A DNA stretch of 64,000 bases from an uncultured Methylophaga sp. Lineage in GTDB: Bacteria > Pseudomonadota > Gammaproteobacteria > Nitrosococcales > Methylophagaceae. A model generated the notes under the pieces. The model did not search any database and was not told the origin of the DNA. It worked only from the letters and a program-made list of their open reading frames with translations. Positions 1 to 6,714 of the stretch are shown in pieces. The DNA is taken from NCBI GenBank assembly GCA_913055695.1, contig CAJXKF010000003.1, positions 124,001-188,000 of the forward strand. The letters run 5' to 3'. Position numbers and translations under genes: made by a program. Position 1 is the first letter of the stretch. Each line of letters starts with the position of its first letter.

Positions 1-273
1 CACACCGGCCAGAGGCGTTTGCTGCCGGTCATTTGCCAGCTCCGGATCAGCACCGTTTTCCAGCAGCAGTTTAGTCATTGCATAGTGGCCGTTATAACTC
101 GCCAGCATCAGCAGACTGTCGCCGTTGCCATTTCTGAGATTTGCCGGCAGCCCCATTGCCAGTGGCTGCGCCAATTCGGCAGTCCGGCCTGACCGGACCA
201 GTTCAAAAACTGTCTGCGCCAGCTCCAAAGTCTGTTCGTCCATTTCTGAAATATCCGCTGTGTTTTCGTTCAT
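1..273 (-). CDS. Ankyrin-repeat protein, C-terminal part outside window
   Basis: Only the first 91 codons are present; the gene runs off the left edge. The visible part has an acidic start (MNENTADISEMDEQ) and then an ankyrin-type helix pair, with the typical pattern GDSLLMLASYNGHY followed by LLLENGADPEL. The ATG at 273 has a strong Shine-Dalgarno (AAAGGAGG) a few bases upstream. It is divergent from the catalase gene. Ankyrin proteins beside catalase genes are known in Pseudomonas (AnkB) and Campylobacter, where they support catalase activity or haem supply, so a periplasmic or cytoplasmic catalase-helper role is inferred. Total length and any signal sequence cannot be judged beyond the N-terminus shown, which has no hydrophobic leader. 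Confidence 0.8.
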   Translation of the reverse strand, partial: MNENTADISEMDEQTLELAQTVFELVRSGRTAELAQPLAMGLPANLRNGNGDSLLMLASYNGHYAMTKLLLENGADPELANDRQQTPLAGV

Positions 274-646
274 ATCGCCTCCTTTGCTATCCGTTCCTTT
301 ATGACCTGCTCAGTTAACTTTTTACGTCAGACACTAGTTACGATAACAGCGGTTCATAAAAACAGGGGGTCGAATTAGTCAATTTTGGGGCTTAAGTCAG
401 AAAAATCCTGATTCCATGACGGTAAATTTCCATAGAAGCCAATCACCAAACTGAAGTAGGGTGAATGGGTAACAAGCAACACCGTGATCCAATTCGATGG
501 CTTTATGAGCACAGAGACAGGATCAGCTTGGTGTCAGCACATTGCCAGCATCGTGCACGCTCCTGTCTCGTAAAACTTGCTTATGCAGCTGCCAGCCCGG
601 GCAGGAAAATCCTGTCTGACAACGGATTTTTGAGAGGAGACAATGA
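274..646. promoter_or_regulatory. Divergent intergenic region between ankyrin gene and katA
   Basis: A 373-base region that should hold the promoters of both the ankyrin gene and katA. A 9-base inverted repeat (GAGACAGGA at 514-522, TCCTGTCTC at 561-569) lies in the likely katA leader. A 61-codon ORF at 465-650 overlaps the katA start, but its composition is not protein-like. I could not recognise an OxyR or Fur site with confidence. Confidence 0.4.
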
Positions 647-2095
647 ATGAGCAAAGCCAATAAACCCACCACCAACGATGCCGGCATTCCTGTCAACAGT
701 GACCAGCACTCCCTGACAGTTGGACCTGATGGGCCAATTTTATTGCATGATCACTATCTCATCGAACAGATGGCCCAGTTCAACCGTGAGCGGATTCCGG
801 AGAGACAGCCTCATGCCAAGGGCGGCGGCGCTTTTGGTCACTTTGAAGTCACCAATGATGTCAGTGAGTACACCAAGGCAGCGGTATTTCAGCCCGGCAC
901 CAAAACTGATGTATTGATCCGCTTCTCCACCGTTGCCGGTGAGCGTGGCAGCCCTGATACGTGGCGCGATCCCCGTGGTTTTGCCGTCAAGTTCTATACC
1001 TCTGAGGGGAACTATGATCTGGTCGGCAACAACACGCCGGTCTTTTTTATCCGGGATCCGCTTAAATTCCAGCACTTCATCCGCTCGCAGAAACGCCGCG
1101 CCGATACCAACCTGCGTGACCACGATATGCAGTGGGATTTCTGGACGCTCTCCCCGGAATCAGCGCATCAGGTGACCTGGCTGATGGGCGATCGTGGCAT
1201 TCCTAAAAGCTGGCGGCATATGAATGGTTACGGCAGCCATACCTATATGTGGGTCAATGCTGAAGGTGAAAAATTCTGGGTTAAATATCATTTCAAAACC
1301 GATCAGGGTATCGATTTTCTGACCCAGGAAGAGGCCGATAAACTGGCCGGTGAAGATGGGGATTATCATACCCGTGATCTGTATCAGGCGATTGAGAACG
1401 GAGAGAATCCGAGCTGGACGCTGAAAATGCAGATCATGCCGATGGCTGATGCCGAAAAGTACCGCTTCAATCCGTTCGACCTGACCAAGGTCTGGCCGCA
1501 TGACGATTATCCGCTGATTGAAGTGGGCAAACTGACCCTGACCCGCAACCCGACCGATTACCATACCGAAATCGAACAGGCTGCATTTGAGCCCAACAGC
1601 CTGGTACCAGGTATTGGTGCCAGTCCCGATAAAATGCTGCTGGGTCGATTGTTTGCTTATTCTGATGCCCACCGCGCCCGGCTCGGCGTCAATTACAAAC
1701 AGATTCCGGTGAACCGCCCCAAAGTCGAGGTCAACAGCTACAGCAAGGATGGCGCGATGCGCGTGCAGAATGTCTCGGATCCGGTTTATGCGCCCAACTC
1801 CAAGGGCGGTCCGCATGCAGACTCCGAGCATTATCCGGAAGACACGACCTGGCCCATTGACGGCCAGATGATGCGACAGGCTTATACCCTGCATCCTGAA
1901 GATGATGACTTCGGTCAGCCCCGGACTCTGCTTCGTGAGGTGATGGATGACGCCGCGCGTGAGCGTTTCGTCAATAATGTGGCCGGTCACCTGTCCGACG
2001 GCGTTTCCGATGAAGTACTGGAGCGGGCGTTTGAATATTGGCGCAATGTTGATAAGGAGATCGGCGATCGCATCGCGCAAAAGGTCAAAGGCTGA
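647..2095 (+). CDS. katA: Catalase (small-subunit, clade 3 haem catalase)
   Basis: Monofunctional haem catalase that converts hydrogen peroxide to water and oxygen. The 482 residues fit the small-subunit class. The distal-site His is at about residue 56 ([13 protein letters not shown]), the conserved Asn about residue 129 (GNNTPVFF), and the proximal haem-ligand Tyr lies in [14 protein letters not shown]. There is no signal peptide, so it is probably cytoplasmic. The start at 647 follows GAGAGGAGAC; an overlapping ATG at 643 is in another frame. The divergent ankyrin gene suggests a catalase/ankyrin partnership. A hairpin terminator follows the stop codon. Confidence 0.96.
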   Translation: MSKANKPTTNDAGIPVNSDQHSLTVGPDGPILLHDHYLIEQMAQFNRERIPERQPHAKGGGAFGHFEVTNDVSEYTKAAVFQPGTKTDVLIRFSTVAGERGSPDTWRDPRGFAVKFYTSEGNYDLVGNNTPVFFIRDPLKFQHFIRSQKRRADTNLRDHDMQWDFWTLSPESAHQVTWLMGDRGIPKSWRHMNGYGSHTYMWVNAEGEKFWVKYHFKTDQGIDFLTQEEADKLAGEDGDYHTRDLYQAIENGENPSWTLKMQIMPMADAEKYRFNPFDLTKVWPHDDYPLIEVGKLTLTRNPTDYHTEIEQAAFEPNSLVPGIGASPDKMLLGRLFAYSDAHRARLGVNYKQIPVNRPKVEVNSYSKDGAMRVQNVSDPVYAPNSKGGPHADSEHYPEDTTWPIDGQMMRQAYTLHPEDDDFGQPRTLLREVMDDAARERFVNNVAGHLSDGVSDEVLERAFEYWRNVDKEIGDRIAQKVKG

Positions 2096-2111
2096 ACCGT
2101 AAATCAGCCCT

Positions 2112-2139
2112 AAAAGGCCGCCGTTCAGGCGGTCTTTTT
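2112..2139 (+). terminator. Rho-independent terminator of katA
   Basis: A stem of AAGGCCGCC pairing with GGCGGTCTT (one G-T pair) with a 5-base loop, followed by TTTTT. It lies 16 bases after the katA stop. Confidence 0.85.
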
Positions 2140-2228
2140 ATATCCCGCGGCTGAAATTTTGCCTTATGGTGAACCTAGCGACAGGAATTGGCTCTAAGCA
2201 TAAATCGCCAATGGATCAGGAAAGAAAC

Positions 2229-2528
2229 ATGAAATTGCTGTCGTTTGTGACTGTATTGCTGCTGGCTTTACCGCTTCAGGCAGCAGATCTAGAAGAGTGC
2301 GAGGGCTGGAAACAAAAAGCCAATCTGTTTATGAACTGGCGCCAGCAGGGTGTACCGATTGCTGATGCGGTGAAGGAGACTGCCGGTAATATTTCCCGCG
2401 GGCTGTTACTGCGCGCCTACGCCGAACCACGCGTCACAGACTTTCAAGAACAGTATCAAGTCATTGATAAATTCAGTGAGCAGGTTTACCAGGAGTGTCT
2501 CGCTGAACAGCAGAGCCAGTCTGAATGA
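2229..2528 (+). CDS. Small secreted protein of unknown function
   Basis: A 99-residue protein beginning with a clear Sec signal peptide (MKLLSFVTVLLLALPLQAAD, cleavage probably after QAA), so it is periplasmic. The mature part has two cysteines (EECEGW near its start, YQECLA near its end) that could form a disulfide, and is otherwise helical and charged. An in-frame ATG at 2166 would put 21 residues before the signal peptide. I chose 2229 because of the leader and the AGGAAAG ribosome site just upstream. I do not recognise the family. It stands alone, upstream of the pqqA patch. Confidence 0.7.
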   Translation: MKLLSFVTVLLLALPLQAADLEECEGWKQKANLFMNWRQQGVPIADAVKETAGNISRGLLLRAYAEPRVTDFQEQYQVIDKFSEQVYQECLAEQQSQSE

Positions 2529-2538
2529 GTCATCAGGG

Positions 2539-2556
2539 GATCAGTAAAATCCTGAC
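2539..2556 (-). repeat. Dispersed intergenic repeat, copy 1
   Basis: Read on the minus strand this is GTCAGGATTTTACTGATC. Its first 16 bases match copies at 3915-3933 and 30774-30792. All three copies are intergenic. Confidence 0.5.
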
Positions 2557-2638
2557 GGCGATCCAGCATAAATCTGTATTGCCCGTTTGCTCGGCTGAGT
2601 AAGATAAAACTCAAGTCTAAACAAAAGGAGACTGCATC

Positions 2639-2710
2639 ATGTGGACTGCACCTGCTTATCAAGATATGCGTTTCGGTTTTGAAGTCACCATGTACATCTG
2701 CAACAGATAA
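2639..2710 (+). CDS. pqqA: PQQ precursor peptide PqqA, copy 1
   Basis: A 23-residue peptide with the PqqA signature: start MWTAPAYQD, central GFEVTMY and a C-terminal Arg. Glu15 and Tyr19 (E-x-x-x-Y) are the two residues that PqqE crosslinks and that become the pyrroloquinoline quinone skeleton. A good ribosome site (AAAAGGAG) lies upstream. The peptide is identical to copy 2 (2816-2887), with four synonymous base differences. No pqqB, C, D or E gene lies within the window, so the modifying enzymes must be encoded elsewhere. PQQ serves methanol and other quinoprotein dehydrogenases in the periplasm. Confidence 0.93.
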   Translation: MWTAPAYQDMRFGFEVTMYICNR

Positions 2711-2712
2711 TC

Positions 2713-2799
2713 ATGACTCATTATAAACAGACAGAAATGGGTTTAATGGATTGGCTGAAACACCCAATGCAGTGTAACTGCCCAATCTGTAGCGCTTAA
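2713..2799 (+). CDS. 28-residue Cys-rich small ORF between two pqqA copies
   Basis: An ORF starting two bases after the pqqA1 stop and ending 16 bases before pqqA2. It begins [10 protein letters not shown], has a short amphipathic middle (LMDWLKHPM) and ends QCNCPICSA, a C-x-C-x-x-C cluster. There is no ribosome site of its own, so expression would depend on translational coupling to pqqA1; internal ATG codons offer shorter forms. It could be a metal-binding peptide, a second modified-peptide precursor or a chance ORF. I recognise no family. Its exact fit between the two pqqA genes is the main argument for it being real. Confidence 0.5.
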   Translation: MTHYKQTEMGLMDWLKHPMQCNCPICSA

Positions 2800-2815
2800 A
2801 AAGAGGAGTGTCATT

Positions 2816-2887
2816 ATGTGGACTGCACCAGCTTATCAAGACATGCGTTTCGGTTTTGAAGTCACTATGTATATCTGCAACAGATAA
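2816..2887 (+). CDS. pqqA: PQQ precursor peptide PqqA, copy 2
   Basis: Encodes the same 23-residue peptide as copy 1. Four codons differ silently (Pro5, Asp9, Thr17 and Tyr19), which suggests selection to keep the peptide after duplication. Glu15 and Tyr19 are present. A strong ribosome site (AAGAGGAG) precedes the ATG. It is followed by a shared terminator at 2904-2937. Its 3' half and terminator are repeated in inverted orientation at copy 3. Confidence 0.93.
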   Translation: MWTAPAYQDMRFGFEVTMYICNR

Positions 2888-2933
2888 TACAGTCAGCCGA
2901 ACCAAAAAAGCCCCGGATTTCCGGGGCTTTTTT
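2839..2933 (+). repeat. Left arm of 95-bp inverted repeat
   Basis: Covers the 3' part of pqqA2, its trailer and its terminator. It matches the reverse complement of 3705-3799 at 90 of 95 positions by hand alignment. The arms enclose 771 bases carrying two small genes. Confidence 0.9.
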
Positions 2934-2937
2934 TTTT
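2904..2937 (+). terminator. Rho-independent terminator of pqqA1-pqqA2
   Basis: A GC-rich stem (AAGCCCCGGA with TCCGGGGCTT) is flanked by an A-run and followed by ten T residues. It probably works in both directions, also ending the leftward gene at 2953. Confidence 0.93.
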
Positions 2938-2952
2938 AAACTTGAAACGCTG

Positions 2953-3162
2953 TCAGACTTTGATGTTGACGTTGTTGCCGACATTCGGGGAAGGTTGCGC
3001 CGGTGTAGCGGCACCGACAGCAGCCTGAATCAGCTGAATACTTGCCTGACCCTGGGCTTTGATGGCGTCATTGCTGAGTTTAACCGCTGCAATATTCTGC
3101 TGTGCAGCAATGCGCTCTGAGGACAGCACAGGTGACACGCTTTGCGTTCTTTCGATATCCAT
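2953..3162 (-). CDS. Small protein resembling YjfB-type putative motility family
   Basis: A 69-residue protein starting MDIERTQSVS. It has an Ala/Gln-rich amphipathic helix in the middle (IAAVKLSNDAIKAQGQASIQLIQAA) split around GQAS, and a C-terminal GNNVNIKV. This layout (MDI start, helix with K..xxxxGQA, Gly-Asn end) resembles the small YjfB-like 'putative motility protein' family. That assignment is tentative because it rests on pattern only. It has no signal peptide or Cys. It lies inside the 95-bp inverted repeat, divergent from the next small gene and convergent with pqqA2. A weak ribosome site (GAGAGCTGAG) lies just upstream. Confidence 0.6.
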   Translation of the reverse strand: MDIERTQSVSPVLSSERIAAQQNIAAVKLSNDAIKAQGQASIQLIQAAVGAATPAQPSPNVGNNVNIKV

Positions 3163-3337
3163 AACTCAGCTCTCGGTAACTGTTTGAATTGACTATAAAT
3201 CATATTTTTTGCGCTGTGAAGCTTTTGGTTAAAAAAAGCGTCATTTGACTGTGTCACAATGAATTCTGCCAGCGTGGAAACTTCGTCCTGCCCGGGCACG
3301 TCACAAAGATAAAGTCACAAATTCAAGGAGAACGGCC

Positions 3338-3673
3338 ATTACTACCAAAACGCTAAACGAACGACATGATGAAGCGGCACGGATAGATAAAGCCGCCCCG
3401 CCGTGTAAAACAGAATCGGATCTCCGCCAGGCTGCTGAAGACGGCGATGCCGAAGATATCCTGGCGCTGGCTCAGGCTCTGGTGAACAACACCATAGAGC
3501 ACCAGGATCCGGATGAAGCACTGGGCTGGCTGGAGAAGGCCAGACTGGCAGTGGGGCCGACAGCAGAACCGTTCCTGGAACGCGTTCTGGAGGTTGAAAG
3601 ACTGGCAAAGAAAAAACAGGAACATTTGGAGATCGCCCGGGAAATGGAATATACCCGCAGCGTCGATGCCTGA
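3338..3673 (+). CDS. Small acidic helical protein, apparently using an ATT start codon
   Basis: A 111-residue ORF with no ATG, GTG or TTG upstream in its open frame, which is closed by a stop at 3260. A strong ribosome site (AAGGAG, 3325-3330) sits seven bases before ATT at 3338, giving (M)TTKTLNERHDEAA. The frame has protein-like composition: repeated acidic Ala/Leu-rich helices (DLRQAAEDGDAEDILALAQ, WLEKARLAVG), reminiscent of small solenoid-type repeats, with a Lys-rich end. The first ATG-like option in frame does not appear, and the next GTG (3482) would remove 48 residues. The function is unknown. Either a real ATT start or a mutated ATG is possible. Confidence 0.6.
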   Translation: MTTKTLNERHDEAARIDKAAPPCKTESDLRQAAEDGDAEDILALAQALVNNTIEHQDPDEALGWLEKARLAVGPTAEPFLERVLEVERLAKKKQEHLEIAREMEYTRSVDA

Positions 3674-3704
3674 TATTGCATTCCCAGTTGCAACAGGCAG
3701 ACAT

Positions 3705-3734
3705 AAAAAAGCCCCGGATTTCCGGGGCTTTTTT
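3705..3734. terminator. Bidirectional terminator between the small acidic gene and pqqA3
   Basis: The same stem as at 2904-2937 (AAGCCCCGGA and TCCGGGGCTT), with A6 before and T6 after. It serves the rightward gene ending at 3673 and the leftward pqqA3. Confidence 0.92.
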
Positions 3735-3799
3735 GGTTCGGCTGACTATATTATCTGTTGCAGATATACATAGTGACTTCGAAGCCGAAACGCATGTCT
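3705..3799 (-). repeat. Right arm of 95-bp inverted repeat
   Basis: The reverse complement matches 2839-2933 with five mismatches in 95 bases. It spans the terminator, trailer and the 3' part of pqqA3. Two mismatches fall in the terminator loop, one in the trailer and two are silent changes in pqqA. Confidence 0.9.
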
Positions 3800-3822
3800 G
3801 AGTATTCTGGTTTAGTCCACAT
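3751..3822 (-). CDS. pqqA: PQQ precursor peptide PqqA, copy 3 (diverged N-terminus)
   Basis: A third 23-residue PqqA, encoded leftward. It starts MWTKPEYSDMR, so it differs from copies 1 and 2 at residues 4, 6 and 8, while the rest, including the Glu15/Tyr19 crosslink pair and the ICNR end, is identical. The first residues (MWTKP) are closer to the widespread PqqA consensus than those of copies 1 and 2. A ribosome site (AAGAGG) lies before the ATG. The near-identical 3' half and terminator show it shares a recent inverted duplication or gene-conversion history with copy 2. Confidence 0.92.
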   Translation of the reverse strand: MWTKPEYSDMRFGFEVTMYICNR

Positions 3823-3914
3823 GATAATCACCTCTTGTTAGAACTATTTGCAATATGCAGTTCATATATTAGTGGCTCGTATCATTCGCCAATAGCGTGA
3901 TTTGCTTGTTTGCA

Positions 3915-3933
3915 GTCAGGATTTTACTGAATC
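3915..3933 (+). repeat. Dispersed intergenic repeat, copy 2
   Basis: GTCAGGATTTTACTGAATC, identical over 19 bases to 30774-30792 and over 16 to the reverse complement of 2539-2556. It lies upstream of pqqA3 and of the gene at 4003. Confidence 0.55.
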
Positions 3934-4002
3934 GATTTTTATCACTTTACCGGGCGGCCTAATTCAGTAAGGATCAAAACAGTCAGCTATTTGGAGAACA
4001 CC

Positions 4003-4203
4003 ATGAAACCTCAAGCCAGTATTGAACAAACCGAGACCGGTTTCGTTATCAGTAAAGAGACTGAAGCAGAAACCGAACAGGTAGAAAAGACGTTTGACAG
4101 CTATCAGACAGCCTTGGATTACATTCTGGAACAGGGCTGGCAACTCAAACGCGAAAGCCCCAACAGCTCGCTTCATGTCGAAACGCGCTTTCTCAAACCC
4201 TGA
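4003..4203 (+). CDS. Small conserved-looking hypothetical protein
   Basis: A 66-residue acidic protein (MKPQASIEQTETGFVISKETEAETEQVEK...) with a predicted helix around SYQTALDYILEQGWQLKRE, and no signal peptide or membrane segment. The ATG at 4003 has GGAG six bases upstream; a TTG at 3991 is possible but overlaps that ribosome site. The stop abuts the stop of the convergent LysR gene (4204). I recognise no family. The domain feel (strand, acidic linker, helix, strand) suggests a small soluble alpha/beta protein. Confidence 0.6.
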   Translation: MKPQASIEQTETGFVISKETEAETEQVEKTFDSYQTALDYILEQGWQLKRESPNSSLHVETRFLKP

Positions 4204-5154
4204 TCAGAGTGTCTGTAAATCAGCAAAATGCTGATTGATTTGTTTCAGATGCGACTGGATATAATCCAGAAATGCCTGCATCACCGGCGTCGGATGCTTG
4301 CCTTTGGGATAAACCAGACACCAGCTTCGACGCAGTGGAAACCCTTTCAGGGCCGGACTGACCAGACTGCCCTGTCTCAGCTCAGCAAGCACACTGAGTT
4401 TGGGTAATATCGCAACACCCAGCCCTGCCAGCACACCATGCTTAATGGCATCATTCGAGCCCATTTCCATGTAAGAACGCAGGCTCAGGCGCTGCTGCTG
4501 GCAATGCTGCTCCAGTGCCAGCCGGTTGCCGGAGCCGGGCTCGCGTAACAGAAGCCCGGCATTAAGAAACTGCTGTGGTGTGGGCTGCCTTTTAGCGGCC
4601 AGAGGGTGACTGGCAGCCATCACAGGAATCAGTTCATTATCAAGAAACGGCAGCGAGGCCAGTGAGCGATCACTCGGGACCAACCCCATGACCACCAGGT
4701 CATCAGTATTGTTATTCAGTTGCTCTATCGCCCGCGCCCGGTTCATGACTTTCAAACTCACATTCACTGCCGGATGAAGACTGAGAAAGTTACGCAACAG
4801 ATGAGGAACTGCATACTGCGCTGTACTTACGGCACAGATACTCAAAGCACCGGATAACTGCCCCTGCAGACTATGCAGATCGGTTTGCAGCAATTCCACC
4901 TGGTCGAACACCGCACTGATCCGCTCGGCCACCTTTTCACCGGCACGGGTACAATAGAGCTGTCTGCCCACATATTCAAACAAAGGCTGTCCCAGCGCCT
5001 GTTCCAGCTTACGGATCTGTGAACTGACTGCAGGTTGTGTCAGGCCCAGCGCTTCTGCCGCACGGCCATAACCCTGATGCTGATATACCGCCTGAAAAAC
5101 CTGCATCTGACGGAAGGAGAGGCGATTTAATAATTGTTGTAAGCTCAGTGACAT
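4204..5154 (-). CDS. LysR-family regulator beside pyruvate carboxylase (PycR-like)
   Basis: A 316-residue LysR-type transcription factor. The winged helix-turn-helix is at about residues 12-70 (FRQMQVFQAVYQHQGYGRAA, LTQPAVSSQIRKLE), followed by a periplasmic-binding-like effector domain. It is divergent from pycA, and a dyad ATAA-N8-TTAT lies between them, which is the usual arrangement for LysR control of a neighbour. In Pseudomonas a LysR protein (PycR) next to pycA controls pyruvate carboxylase, so the same role is likely here. The effector is unknown. Confidence 0.88.
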   Translation of the reverse strand: MSLSLQQLLNRLSFRQMQVFQAVYQHQGYGRAAEALGLTQPAVSSQIRKLEQALGQPLFEYVGRQLYCTRAGEKVAERISAVFDQVELLQTDLHSLQGQLSGALSICAVSTAQYAVPHLLRNFLSLHPAVNVSLKVMNRARAIEQLNNNTDDLVVMGLVPSDRSLASLPFLDNELIPVMAASHPLAAKRQPTPQQFLNAGLLLREPGSGNRLALEQHCQQQRLSLRSYMEMGSNDAIKHGVLAGLGVAILPKLSVLAELRQGSLVSPALKGFPLRRSWCLVYPKGKHPTPVMQAFLDYIQSHLKQINQHFADLQTL

Positions 5155-5175
5155 ATGGGGCTTCCGGCTTAATCT

Positions 5176-5191
5176 ATAACTAATAGCTTAT
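5176..5191. promoter_or_regulatory. Candidate LysR operator in the lysR-pycA intergenic region
   Basis: The dyad ATAAC-TAATAG-CTTAT fits the AT-rich T-N11-A style of LysR operators and sits between the divergent regulator and pycA starts. The 11-mer ATAACTAATAG (5176-5186) recurs next to the metR start at 61404-61414. Confidence 0.45.
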
Positions 5192-5271
5192 TGCTGACAA
5201 AAATTATATCAATTTTTCATTATGACTGGCTTTATCTAAGCTAGGCGGCATCTGATTCAGGAGTCTGCACC

Positions 5272-6687
5272 ATGCTGAAAAAAGTTCTGATTGCCAATCG
5301 CGGCGAAATTGCCGTACGCATTGTGCGGGCCTGTGCCGAGATGGGCATTCGCTCCGTTGCCATCTACACGGAACCCGACCGCTATGCGCTGCACGTCAAA
5401 CGCGCTGATGAATCCTACTCATTGGGGGAAGACCCGCTGGCAGGCTACCTCGACCCCTTGCGTATTGTAAATCTGGCGATAGAAACCGGTTGTGACGCGA
5501 TCCATCCAGGTTATGGTTTTCTGTCGGAAAATGCTGAATTCGCGCGTCTGTGTGAAAAACACAATGTGACTTTTATCGGCCCCAAATCCAGTGTGATTGA
5601 GAAAATGGGTGATAAAACCGCTGCCCGCGACAGCATGCGCGAAGCCGGCGTCCCCATCACTCCCGGTTCGGAAGGCAACCTGGAAAGCCTGGAAGACGCT
5701 TTGAGTCTGGCTGAGGAAGTCGGTTACCCGGTGATGATCAAGGCAACTTCCGGTGGTGGTGGCCGCGGTATTCGCCGCTGTGACAGCGCGGCAGAACTCA
5801 AGCAGCAATATCCCCGCGTCATTTCCGAGGCGACCAAGGCTTTCGGTTCCGCTGAAGTGTTTCTGGAAAAATGCATTGTGAACCCGCGCCATATCGAGGT
5901 GCAGATCCTGGCTGACAGCCAGGGCAATGTGATTCATCTCTACGAGCGTGATTGCTCGATTCAGCGCCGGAACCAGAAGCTGATTGAAATCGCCCCCAGC
6001 CCTCAATTGACACCGGAACAGCGCGATTATGTCGGTGATCTGGCGGTGCGCGCTGCCCAGGCCGTGGGCTATGAAAATGCCGGCACGGTCGAATTCCTGC
6101 TCACCGGCAATGAAGTCTACTTCATGGAAATGAATACCCGGGTACAGGTCGAACACACCATCACCGAACAGATCACCGGTGTCGATATCGTTCGTGAACA
6201 ATTAAGAATCGCATCCGGCAAAGCGCTCAGCTATCGCCAGCAGGATATCAATTATCGTGGCTTTGCCCTGCAGTTTCGTATCAATGCTGAAGATCCCAAA
6301 AATGATTTCCTGCCCAGTTTCGGCCGTATTACTCACTACTACGCGCCCGGCGGTCCCGGTGTCCGCGTTGATACCGCCATCTATACCGGTTACGACATCC
6401 CGCCTTATTTCGATTCGATGTGTCTGAAGCTGGTTGTCTGGGCACTGGATTGGGAAGATGCGATTAACCGTGGCCGGCGGGCGCTTGATGATATGCGGCT
6501 ACACGGTATCAAGACCACCGCCAATTATTACAAGCAAATCCTCAATCATGCCGATTTCCGTTCGGGCCAGTTCGACACCAGTTTCGTGCCGGCCCATCCG
6601 GAACTGCTCGAGTATTCCGATAAACAACGCCCCAGCGCCGTAGCGCTGGCCCTGGCCACCGCAATTGCTGCTCATGCCGGCTGGTAA
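5272..6687 (+). CDS. pycA: Pyruvate carboxylase subunit A (biotin carboxylase)
   Basis: Carboxylates the biotin of PycB with ATP and bicarbonate. The 471 residues fit the biotin carboxylase family: N-terminal MLKKVLIANRGEIAVRIVRAC, ATP-grasp glycine loop GGGGRGI at about 161-167, the catalytic stretch MEMNTRVQVEHTITE, and a C-terminal biotin carboxylase domain. The 27-base gap to pycB marks an operon. Pairing with an OadA-like PycB, rather than AccB, marks it as the two-subunit anaplerotic pyruvate carboxylase rather than acetyl-CoA carboxylase. It supplies oxaloacetate. The start has AGGAG upstream. Confidence 0.94.
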   Translation: MLKKVLIANRGEIAVRIVRACAEMGIRSVAIYTEPDRYALHVKRADESYSLGEDPLAGYLDPLRIVNLAIETGCDAIHPGYGFLSENAEFARLCEKHNVTFIGPKSSVIEKMGDKTAARDSMREAGVPITPGSEGNLESLEDALSLAEEVGYPVMIKATSGGGGRGIRRCDSAAELKQQYPRVISEATKAFGSAEVFLEKCIVNPRHIEVQILADSQGNVIHLYERDCSIQRRNQKLIEIAPSPQLTPEQRDYVGDLAVRAAQAVGYENAGTVEFLLTGNEVYFMEMNTRVQVEHTITEQITGVDIVREQLRIASGKALSYRQQDINYRGFALQFRINAEDPKNDFLPSFGRITHYYAPGGPGVRVDTAIYTGYDIPPYFDSMCLKLVVWALDWEDAINRGRRALDDMRLHGIKTTANYYKQILNHADFRSGQFDTSFVPAHPELLEYSDKQRPSAVALALATAIAAHAGW

Positions 6688-6714
6688 GCCGCCTTCAAGC
6701 TGGAGAATTTCCGT

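Noticed and set aside
465-650. 61-codon rightward ORF overlapping the katA start
   Set aside because: The composition (many Arg, His, Ser without pattern) and lack of homology-like motifs suggest a chance frame in the katA leader, although a weak GGGTGA precedes it.
1160-2080. 306-codon leftward ORF antisense to katA
   Set aside because: It lies wholly opposite an unmistakable catalase; its peptide has no domain pattern and arises from codon bias on the other strand.
3030-3299. 89-codon leftward ORF overlapping the 69-residue gene
   Set aside because: Mostly basic, unstructured sequence out of frame with the better candidate at 2953-3162, which has the typical MDI start and terminator.
2639-3822. 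CRISPR-like or IS interpretation of the repeated pqqA segments
   Set aside because: The repeats are coding pqqA ends plus terminators; there are no spacers, transposase or terminal direct repeats.
5419-6201. 260-codon leftward ORF antisense to pycA
   Set aside because: It is a shadow of the pycA frame without recognisable motifs or ribosome site.
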